The position numbers and the translations under genes were made by a program. A stretch of DNA of 7,139 nucleotides. Source: BP-464 sp963825415. GTDB taxonomy: Bacteria > Actinomycetota > Thermoleophilia > Solirubrobacterales > Solirubrobacteraceae. Positions within the stretch are counted from its first letter, which is position 1; the number at the start of each line of letters is the position of its first letter. The notes beneath the pieces were generated by a model. That model was not told where the DNA came from. It ran no database searches and saw only the letters and a list, made by a program, of their open reading frames with translations. The stretch covers positions 1 to 7,139 of the forward strand of contig CAWGTD010000011.1 in the NCBI GenBank assembly GCA_963825415.1, in the 5' to 3' direction. Positions 1-5,525 of this stretch are shown here, one piece after another.

Positions 1-6
1 TTCGTT

Positions 7-21
7 TTAGTCTCGTACTAA
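7..21. promoter_or_regulatory. Candidate TetR operator (inverted repeat)
   Basis: The bases TTAGT-CTCGT-ACTAA form a perfect 5-bp inverted repeat around a 5-bp spacer, and the last A is the first base of the regulator's ATG. TetR-family proteins commonly bind short palindromes beside their own start and repress themselves. The position here fits that, so autoregulation of the regulator and the downstream glycosyltransferase is inferred. The site is AT-rich in an otherwise GC-rich window. Only 20 bases precede the gene in the window, so a longer palindrome or a second site upstream cannot be excluded. Confidence 0.5.
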
Positions 22-584
22 TGAATACGGCGCGCCCCTATCGGATGGAGACCCGAGCCGCGGCCGCCGAGGCGACGAAGGGGCGGATCCGCGACGCCGC
101 CCTCGATCTTCTGTTGGCGCGCTGGTACGACGAGGTCACGATCGCGGCGGTCGCCGGCGCGGCCGGGGTCTCGTCCCAGACGGTCGTCAACCACTTCGGC
201 GCCAAGGACGCGCTCGCGGCGGCCGCGTTCGCCGAGATGAGCCGGCGGATCGTCACGCAGCGCGACGTGGAGCCCGGCGACGTGGCGGCGGCCGTTGCCG
301 CCGTCGTCGCCGACTACGAGGTCACCGGCGACGCCGTGATCCGGATGCTCGCGCTCGAAGGGCGCGTGCCGGCAGTCGCGCCGATTCTCACCGCGGGCCG
401 CGGCTATCACCGCGATTGGGTGGCCCGAACCTTCGGCGCATCCGGCGAGCTGCTAGCGCTGCTCGTGGTCGCCACCGACGTCTACAGCTGGAAGCTCCTG
501 CGCCGCGACCAGGGCCTCTCGCCAGAGGCCACGGTCGCAGCGTTGGATCGGTTGGTGCAGAGTCTCATCGACAGCAAGGAGTAG
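21..584 (+). CDS. TetR/AcrR family transcriptional regulator
   Basis: A 187-residue protein of typical TetR length. Residues about 18-65 form the N-terminal DNA-binding domain: a first helix (KGRIRDAALDLL), then the helix-turn-helix, with TIAAVAGAAG (40-49) and the recognition helix VSSQTVVNHF (50-59), followed by the characteristic GAKDAL. The remainder is an Ala/Val-rich helical ligand-binding domain with no recognisable ligand signature. The start at 21 keeps the PYRM-type lead often seen before this domain. An in-frame ATG at 45 is the alternative, and neither has a clear Shine-Dalgarno sequence, so translation may be leaderless or start at 45. The gene ends 5 bp before the glycosyltransferase start, so it probably controls that gene and itself through the inverted repeat at 7-21. 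The ligand is unknown, but could be the glycosyltransferase's acceptor or a related small molecule (inference). Confidence 0.93.
   Translation: MNTARPYRMETRAAAAEATKGRIRDAALDLLLARWYDEVTIAAVAGAAGVSSQTVVNHFGAKDALAAAAFAEMSRRIVTQRDVEPGDVAAAVAAVVADYEVTGDAVIRMLALEGRVPAVAPILTAGRGYHRDWVARTFGASGELLALLVVATDVYSWKLLRRDQGLSPEATVAALDRLVQSLIDSKE
576..581 (+). promoter_or_regulatory. Ribosome binding site of the glycosyltransferase
   Basis: AAGGAG lies inside the last codons of the TetR gene and 8 bases before ATG 590. It decides the start: GTG 587 would leave only 5 bases of spacing, and the open frame upstream to 416 is just a shadow of the TetR gene. Confidence 0.75.
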
Positions 585-589
585 TTGTG

Positions 590-1891
590 ATGTCCGAGAG
601 CAAGGATGTTCTGTTCGCGATCTGGGAGGGCGGCGGCAACGTCCCTCCGCAGCTGAGCGTCGCCGGCGCACTCGTGCGGCGCGGCCACCACGTCCGCGTG
701 CTCGCCGACGCGATCCTGCGTGAAGAGGTCGAGGCCGTCGGCGCCGAGCACGTCGCATGGACGCGCGCGCCCCAGCGCACGACATGGGACCCGTCGGGTG
801 TCCTCGTCAAGGACTACGAGGCCCGCACTCCTGCCGGCGCGTTCGCTCGTCTGCGCGACGGGATCATCACCGGGCCGAGCGCGGCCTACGCGGCGGATAC
901 CTCGGCGGAGATCGAGCAGCGCCGGCCCGACGTGCTCGCGCGTGACTACCTGCTGCCCGGGCCGGGCATCGCAGCCGAGGCGGCGAAGCTGCCCTCCGTG
1001 GTGCTCGTCCACTCCTTCCCGGGTGTGCCCGAGTGGGGTGTCCCGCCGATCGGCCCGGGCTTCAAACCCGCCAAGGGCCCGCTCGGGCGCCGGCGCGACG
1101 CGCTGGTGGGCAAGATGAACCGGCGGATGCTCGACAAGGGCCTGCCGGCGCTGAACGCCGCCCGCGCCGAGCAGGGGCTGGGGCCGGTGACGTCGGCCAT
1201 CGAGCAGCTGCTGGCGGGCGATCGCCTTCTCATGATCGTCAGCCGCGCCTTCGATTTCGCCGAGTGCTCGCCGCCGGACAACGTCGTCTACGTCGGGCCA
1301 CGCCTGGCCGATCCGGCCTGGGCGGAGGACTGGACGCCCCCGCCCGGCGACGAGCCGCTGGTGCTCGTCTCGATGAGTTCGACGTTCATGGACCAGGCCG
1401 ACGTGCTGCGGCGCGTCATCGCCGGGCTCGGCGAGCTCGGGGTCCGCGGACTCGTCACGACCGGGCCCGCCGTCGACCCCGCCGACATCGAGGCCCCGCC
1501 GAACGTGAGCGTCGTCCGTTCGGCGCCGCACAGCGTGGTCCTCGAGCACGCGGCCGCCGTGGTGACCCACGCGGGCCACGGCACGCTGATCAAGGCCCTG
1601 GCGGCGGGCGTGCCGGTCGTGGCGCTGCCGATGGGGCGCGACCAACTCGACAACGCGGCTCGACTCGAGGTCGCCCACGCCGGCATCCGCGTCAAGCCCG
1701 GGGCGAAGCCTGCGCGCATCGCGGCCGCGGTGCGATCGGTGCTCGAGACGCCGGGCTACGCGGCCGGGGCGCGGCGCATCGCTGATGCGATCGCCGACGA
1801 GCTTCGCTCCGACCGCGCGGTGGCGGAGATCGAGGCGCTCGCGCGCCCCGATCGCAGCCACTCGGAGGTCAGCCGGCGAAGTGCGGCTTAG
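590..1891 (+). CDS. MGT-family (GT1) glycosyltransferase
   Basis: A 433-residue GT-B fold enzyme expected to transfer a sugar from a nucleotide-sugar donor to a small, often hydrophobic acceptor. The N-terminal acceptor domain begins VLFAIWEGGGNVPP (7-20) followed by LVRRGHHVRVL. The C-terminal donor domain carries VLVSMSSTF (257-266) and the family motif around THAGHGT (326-332), ALAAGVPVVALP (336-347) and DQLDNA (351-356), which resembles the EryCIII/macrolide glycosyltransferase nucleotide-sugar site. The His that acts as general base in OleD-type enzymes, in an HGHVNP context, is replaced here by a Gly-rich segment (see findings). No signal peptide or membrane segment is visible, so it is probably cytosolic. 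It lies 5 bp after a TetR gene, which suggests inducible modification of a xenobiotic, antibiotic or lipid. The substrate cannot be named. Its 3' end overlaps the convergent DUF3494 gene by 23 bp. Confidence 0.92.
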   Translation: MSESKDVLFAIWEGGGNVPPQLSVAGALVRRGHHVRVLADAILREEVEAVGAEHVAWTRAPQRTTWDPSGVLVKDYEARTPAGAFARLRDGIITGPSAAYAADTSAEIEQRRPDVLARDYLLPGPGIAAEAAKLPSVVLVHSFPGVPEWGVPPIGPGFKPAKGPLGRRRDALVGKMNRRMLDKGLPALNAARAEQGLGPVTSAIEQLLAGDRLLMIVSRAFDFAECSPPDNVVYVGPRLADPAWAEDWTPPPGDEPLVLVSMSSTFMDQADVLRRVIAGLGELGVRGLVTTGPAVDPADIEAPPNVSVVRSAPHSVVLEHAAAVVTHAGHGTLIKALAAGVPVVALPMGRDQLDNAARLEVAHAGIRVKPGAKPARIAAAVRSVLETPGYAAGARRIADAIADELRSDRAVAEIEALARPDRSHSEVSRRSAA

Positions 1892-3095
1892 GCGTCGGGA
1901 AGGGGCGCCAGTAGGTCAGCCGCACGGTGGTCCCACCGCTGGTCGGCTGGGTGTACGTCACGCGCGCCTTGACCCGATGGATCTCGCTGCTCTGCTTGCG
2001 CGGGTTGATCTTCATCTTGAACTTCTTGCGCCCGGGCTTGGCGTTGACCGTCCCGATGCGCTTGCCGTCGACGTAGAAGACGACCTTCGCGATCTCGCGT
2101 CCGGTCACGACGACCGTGAACGGGCCGTGGACGAGGCCGTGCGGGCCGGCCAGGTGCGCCGAGCCGACAGGTGTCGGGAGCGCCGCCGGGAAGCTGACGG
2201 GCGGGTTCGGCGCGTCCGCGGGGGTCGGTACGACGGTGTCGGCCGGGGGCGTGGTGTCCGTGGGCTCGGTCGCGCCGCCGCCGCCGCTCGGGGCGGCCAC
2301 GTAGCAATCGGTGCGGGTGATGGTGTTCGTGTCGAGGTTGACCGCCTTCGAGCGCCTGGTCAGGATCCGGCCCTCGACCGTGGCGCCGGTGCCGAGCACG
2401 CTCGCGCCGAGTGACATCGTGGTGCCCTTGAACGCGCTGCTCGTGCCCAGGGTCACGCCCTGGGTCGCATCGGAGAGCTGCCAGAAGATGTTGCAGGTGC
2501 TCGGTGCGGAGCCGCCGTTGACGATGTTCACGGAGCCGCCGGCGGCCGCTGCGGTGATCAGGCCTGTCCCCTGGAAGATGAAGACCGCGTTGGGGTCGCC
2601 ACCGAAGTCGAGCGTGAGGCCGGTGTTGATCTGGAAGGCGCCGTGCGCTGTGGACTCATAGACCCCGGGGAGCAGCGGGTTCGCCGGTGTACCGGTGAGT
2701 GAGAGATCGACGGGAACCGTGTTCGTGACCGCCTGGCCGGCAGCGTTGAAGTAGGCGAGATCGAGGTCGTCCTGGGCGGTGGCGGCCGCTCCGTCGGTGA
2801 TGTGCCGCGCCCCGCTGGGCTGGGTCACAAAGTCCGGGTTGGGCCCGTCGAAGCCGGTGATCGCGCTCCCCGTCGAGAGCCCGATGTCGCCGCTGACCGT
2901 GGTCGCGCCGGTATTGGTGATCGTCGAGCCGCCGAGGATGGCGTACGAACTCGCGGTGCCGAGGGGCACCGACGTGGCGGCCGCCGCGCTGCTCGCGAAT
3001 GCCACCGTCAGCGCCAGCACCAGGCCGACGAGGGTGAGGGTGCGACCGGCGCCGAAGAGGCGCCTGCTGGACTTGCGGTCGACGTGGTCAACCAT
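1869..3095 (-). CDS. Secreted DUF3494 ice-binding-like protein with C-terminal Ig-like domain
   Basis: A 408-residue exported protein. Residues 1-41 are a signal peptide: basic n-region with SRRLF (10-14, Tat-like), hydrophobic stretch about 20-36, and a likely cleavage after the AAA near 38-40. Residues about 42-262 match the DUF3494/ice-binding protein-like beta-solenoid: LGTASSYAILGGSTITNTG, LPGVY, FIFQ (172-175), CNIFWQ (201-206) and the closing NLDTNTIT. A Gly/Thr/Pro-rich linker (about 268-310) leads to a beta-rich Ig-like domain (about 313-397) with FTVVVTG, VVFYVDGKRIGTV and VKARVTY. Two cysteines (201 and 264) could form a disulfide. Family members include antifreeze proteins and adhesins, but many are uncharacterised, so ice binding is not established. 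The start at 3095 is chosen because GGGAGGA precedes it; the ATGs at 3119 and 3116 are less likely. No sortase motif or membrane anchor is seen. Confidence 0.9.
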   Translation of the reverse strand: MVDHVDRKSSRRLFGAGRTLTLVGLVLALTVAFASSAAAATSVPLGTASSYAILGGSTITNTGATTVSGDIGLSTGSAITGFDGPNPDFVTQPSGARHITDGAAATAQDDLDLAYFNAAGQAVTNTVPVDLSLTGTPANPLLPGVYESTAHGAFQINTGLTLDFGGDPNAVFIFQGTGLITAAAAGGSVNIVNGGSAPSTCNIFWQLSDATQGVTLGTSSAFKGTTMSLGASVLGTGATVEGRILTRRSKAVNLDTNTITRTDCYVAAPSGGGGATEPTDTTPPADTVVPTPADAPNPPVSFPAALPTPVGSAHLAGPHGLVHGPFTVVVTGREIAKVVFYVDGKRIGTVNAKPGRKKFKMKINPRKQSSEIHRVKARVTYTQPTSGGTTVRLTYWRPFPTPKPHFAG

Positions 3096-3100
3096 GGTGA

Positions 3101-3107
3101 TCCTCCC
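3101..3107 (-). promoter_or_regulatory. Ribosome binding site of the DUF3494 gene
   Basis: On the minus strand GGGAGGA lies about six bases before the ATG at 3095-3093. It selects this start over the upstream in-frame ATGs, giving a leader that opens MVDHVDRK. Confidence 0.75.
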
Positions 3108-3212
3108 GTGCGGCATCACTACCGCGATGGACTTGGAGGATTCAGATTGGCGCTACGCGTTCAGCCTTGGTCGGACGGACCTAGAACGGCGTCAGGCTCA
3201 ATACTCCCTGTA

Positions 3213-3231
3213 GCCCAGTTATCGCCCAGTT
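3213..3231. repeat. Tandem 8-bp direct repeat with 11-bp period
   Basis: GCCCAGTT occurs at 3213-3220 and again at 3224-3231, 11 bp apart, so both copies face the same side of the helix. Read on the minus strand it is AACTGGGC-GAT-AACTGGGC, about 120 bp upstream of the DUF3494 start codon. It may be an activator or repressor site for that gene, or for the divergent transporter gene. Chance occurrence is possible. Confidence 0.4.
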
Positions 3232-3331
3232 GCCGGGGAATCGTGAATTCTGGGCGCCAGAGCGGACCATCAGCGGCGCTTGGAACGCCGATCAGCAGGA
3301 TTCGTGGCGCGCGCGCGATGCCGCTGCGACC

Positions 3332-4267
3332 ATGCCGGCAGTGACCCGCCGCGCCTGGATCGCCTTCGCCACCGTCTCGGTGCTGTGGGGAGTGCCGTAT
3401 TTCTTCATCAAGGTCGCGCTCGACGAGGTCCATCCGGTGTTCCTCGCCTGGAGCCGCGTCGCGCTGGGCGCTGTCGTGCTGTTGCCTGTCGCGTGGCGGG
3501 TCGGTGCGTTGCGGGGCGTCCGCGAGCGCTGGCGGGCGGTCGTGGCTTTCTCCGTGATCGAGATTGCCGTGCCCTTCACTGCCATACCGGTCGGCGAGCG
3601 GTTCGTCTCGTCGTCGCTTGCCGCGATCATGATCGCCGCGGTGCCGCTCACCATCGCGGTGATGGCGGCGCGGGTCGATCCCTCCGAACGACCCACCGGG
3701 CTGCGGCTGGTCGGACTGTTCGTCGGCCTGGCAGGAGTGGTGGCTCTCGTCGGCATCGACGTCGCCGGCAACCCGCGCGAGCTCATCGGCGTGGGCTGCC
3801 TCGTGATCGCGACGCTCGGCTATTCGGCGGCGCCGCTGATCGTCCGGGCAAAGCTGGGCGCGCTGAACCCGATGGGGCCGGTCGCCGCCTCGCTGGTGAT
3901 CTCCGCCCTGCTGCTTGCGCCCGCGGGTCTGGCGACCCTTCCCGACCAGGTGCCTTCGGACAAGGTGATTGGTTCGATCGTCGTGCTGGGCATCGCTTGT
4001 ACCGCGGTCGCGCTCGCCGTGATGTTCGCTCTGATCGCCATTGCCGGCCCGAGCCGCGCCTCGGTGGTCACCTACATAAACCCGGTGATCGCGGTGGCGC
4101 TCGGCGTGTCTTTCCTCGACGAGAGCCTCGGTGCCGGCGCGGTCGCCGGCCTGCTGCTGATCCTCGCCGGGTCGTGGCTCGCCACGGGCGGCAGGCCGCC
4201 GGGCCGGCGTGCGCGGGTAGCGTTCGACGCCGGTGCTGACGGACTACCACGTCCATCTCCGTCCTGA
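3332..4267 (+). CDS. EamA/DMT-family membrane transporter
   Basis: A 311-residue integral membrane protein made of two EamA repeats, about ten hydrophobic helices in all, typical of the drug/metabolite transporter superfamily. Helix one contains SVLWGVPYFFIKVAL (16-30), the usual family start. The first repeat includes FLAWSRVALGAVVLLPVAW and ends near 142. The second runs from about 150 to 286, with a late VVTYINPVIAVALGVSFLDE segment that is characteristic of the family's second domain. It probably moves a small metabolite across the inner membrane, and the substrate cannot be told from sequence. ATG 3332 is chosen because it places helix one near the N-terminus, although no good ribosome binding site precedes it. 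The last ~25 residues are a polar, Pro/Arg-rich tail, part of which overlaps the next gene by 35 bp. Confidence 0.9.
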   Translation: MPAVTRRAWIAFATVSVLWGVPYFFIKVALDEVHPVFLAWSRVALGAVVLLPVAWRVGALRGVRERWRAVVAFSVIEIAVPFTAIPVGERFVSSSLAAIMIAAVPLTIAVMAARVDPSERPTGLRLVGLFVGLAGVVALVGIDVAGNPRELIGVGCLVIATLGYSAAPLIVRAKLGALNPMGPVAASLVISALLLAPAGLATLPDQVPSDKVIGSIVVLGIACTAVALAVMFALIAIAGPSRASVVTYINPVIAVALGVSFLDESLGAGAVAGLLLILAGSWLATGGRPPGRRARVAFDAGADGLPRPSPS

Positions 4268-5060
4268 CGAGCTCGAGCACACCGCGGCGAGCGCGTTCAC
4301 GGCCGCCAACGCCGAGCACTACCGCGAGGTGGCGAGCGAGCGCGGCATCGAGGAGCTGGGGGTCGCCGAGCACGTGCACCGCTTCGAGCAGGCGCTCGAC
4401 GTGTGGGATCACCCGTTCTGGCGCGAGAACGCGCGCGACGACCTGGATGCCTACTGCGCATTCGTGCGCGAGCAGACCGACTTGCGGCTGGGGATCGAGG
4501 CGGACTTCGTGCCCGGTCGCGAGGACCGCATGGGCAACCTGCTGGAGGCTCGGGACTGGGACTTCGTGGTCGGGTCGGTCCACTTCCTCGGGGAGGGCGC
4601 CGTCGACTACGACGTCTACGACGTGTGGACCAGCGGCCGCTCGGCCGACCAGATCTGGCGCACGTACTTCACCTGGCTAGGCGAGGCGGCGGCGACCCGG
4701 ATGTTCGACATCCTCGCCCACCCCGACCTCGTCAAGCACTGGGGCCCGGAGCGCCCGGTGCCGGAGAAGGACCTGCGCTTCTACTACGACCTCGCGATGG
4801 AGCAGATCGTCGACAGCGGCGTCGCCGTTGAGGTCTCGACCGCCGGGCTGCGCAAGCCGGTCGGCGAGATCTATCCGTCGCCGGCGTTCCTGGAGATGCT
4901 CGTCGACGCCAGCGTCCCGCTCGCGCTGTCGTCCGACGCGCACGTGGCCGACCAGCTCGGCCACCGCTACGAGGACGCCGTCGCGCTGCTGGGCGACCAC
5001 GGCGTCTCCGAGATCGCGGTTTTCGAGAAACGCAACCGGCGGATGGAGCCGCTGGGATGA
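4233..5060 (+). CDS. PHP-domain phosphoesterase, HisJ-type histidinol-phosphatase family
   Basis: A 275-residue PHP-superfamily metal-dependent phosphoesterase of the usual HisJ size. All expected metal-site motifs are present in order: DYHVH (4-8), EH (46-47), GIEADF (87-92), GSVHF (114-118), LAHPDL (161-166) and SSDAH (233-237). HisJ enzymes hydrolyse histidinol phosphate in histidine synthesis, but no other his genes are in view. The natural substrate could therefore be another phosphate ester, and no symbol is assigned. The GTG start at 4233 is required because the first metal motif begins at residue 4. This makes the gene overlap the transporter gene by 35 bp. No clear ribosome binding site is visible, so translational coupling to the transporter is likely. 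Its stop overlaps the ispF start in an ATGA. Confidence 0.9.
   Translation: MLTDYHVHLRPDELEHTAASAFTAANAEHYREVASERGIEELGVAEHVHRFEQALDVWDHPFWRENARDDLDAYCAFVREQTDLRLGIEADFVPGREDRMGNLLEARDWDFVVGSVHFLGEGAVDYDVYDVWTSGRSADQIWRTYFTWLGEAAATRMFDILAHPDLVKHWGPERPVPEKDLRFYYDLAMEQIVDSGVAVEVSTAGLRKPVGEIYPSPAFLEMLVDASVPLALSSDAHVADQLGHRYEDAVALLGDHGVSEIAVFEKRNRRMEPLG
5045..5048 (+). promoter_or_regulatory. Ribosome binding site of ispF
   Basis: GGAG, within GGATGGAG, lies 8 bases before ATG 5057, inside the last codons of the PHP gene. With the ATGA stop/start overlap it indicates coupled translation. Confidence 0.6.
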
Positions 5061-5525
5061 CCCGCAGCGGTATCGGCTGGGACTCCCACCGCCTCGAGGC
5101 GGGACGGGCACTCGTCCTCGGCGGCGTCCGCATCGAGCACGACCGCGGCCTCGCCGGGCACTCGGACGCCGACGTCCTGACCCACGCGCTGATCGACGCC
5201 CTGCTCGGCGCCGCCGGTCTGGGCGATCTCGGGACGCACTTCCCGGACACCGACGAGGCGTTCGCCGGCGCCGATTCGCTGGAGCTGCTGCGCGAGGCCG
5301 TGCGCCGCGCCGCCGAGGCGGGCTACGCGCCCACGTACGCCGACACGACCGTCGTGCTCGAGCGCCCGAAGGTCGCCCCCCACCGCGAGGCGATGGCCTC
5401 GGCGCTGACCGAGGCCCTCGGCGCGCCGGTCAACGTCAAGGCCACCACCGGGCGAGGGAATCGGCTTCGTGGGCCGCGAGGAGGGCGTCGCCGCGTTGGC
5501 GATCGTCACCGTGCGCGACGCCTAG
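5057..5525 (+). CDS. ispF: 2-C-methyl-D-erythritol 2,4-cyclodiphosphate synthase, frameshifted near the 3' end
   Basis: IspF converts CDP-methylerythritol 2-phosphate to methylerythritol cyclodiphosphate in the MEP route to isoprenoids, and works as a homotrimer with a zinc site. Visible landmarks are GWDSHRL (7-13, metal residues D9 and H11), LGGV (21-24), GHSDADVL with TH (34-43, H43 being the third metal ligand), DLGTHFPDTD (57-66) and VNVKATT (125-131). After residue 131 the frame as written departs from the family. One extra G in the GGG at 5450-5452 causes this. With one G removed, the protein continues GEGIGFVGREEG, then VAALAIVTVRDA, and stops at TAG 5523-5525, giving 155 residues, the normal family length. 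Without the correction the frame runs on to 5905 through unrelated antisense sequence. The ATG overlaps the PHP stop. A sequencing or assembly error seems likelier than a true loss, since the enzyme is usually essential. Confidence 0.9.
5522..5525. other. CTAG shared by two convergent stop codons
   Basis: On the plus strand TAG 5523-5525 ends the corrected ispF frame. On the minus strand the complement of 5522-5524 reads TAG and ends the corrected aidB frame. The two genes thus overlap by the four-base palindrome CTAG, which leaves no intergenic space for a conventional terminator. Confidence 0.75.

Larger units (their letters stand above)
3096..3331. other. Divergent intergenic region
   Basis: These 236 bp separate two divergent genes and must hold both promoters. 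On the minus strand the DUF3494 ribosome binding site and a leader are visible. No -35/-10 pair with good spacing could be identified on either strand. An open plus-strand frame from TTG 3230 runs into the EamA gene, but its sequence does not look like a transporter N-terminus. A direct repeat lies at 3213-3231. I see no RNA gene or riboswitch. Confidence 0.6.

Noticed and set aside
416..589. Upstream extension of the glycosyltransferase frame
   Set aside because: It lies wholly inside the TetR gene in another frame, and ATG 590 has a well-placed AAGGAG.
482..1861. Long minus-strand open frame of 459 codons opposite the glycosyltransferase
   Set aside because: Its translation is Arg/Asp/Gly-rich with no family resemblance. 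It is the antisense shadow typical of high-GC coding DNA, and the plus strand carries clear GT1 motifs.
3169..3181. Short GGTC...GACC inverted repeat in the DUF3494 leader, considered as a riboswitch or operator
   Set aside because: Only 4-bp arms, common by chance at this GC content, and no known riboswitch core is recognisable in the leader.
3230..3331. TTG start giving the transporter a 34-residue extension
   Set aside because: The added segment is polar and unlike EamA N-termini. ATG 3332 places the first membrane helix where the family has it.
5444..5456. Programmed ribosomal frameshift in ispF
   Set aside because: The site lacks a recognisable slippery heptamer or evident stimulatory structure, IspF is not known to use frameshifting, and a matching error occurs in the neighbouring gene.
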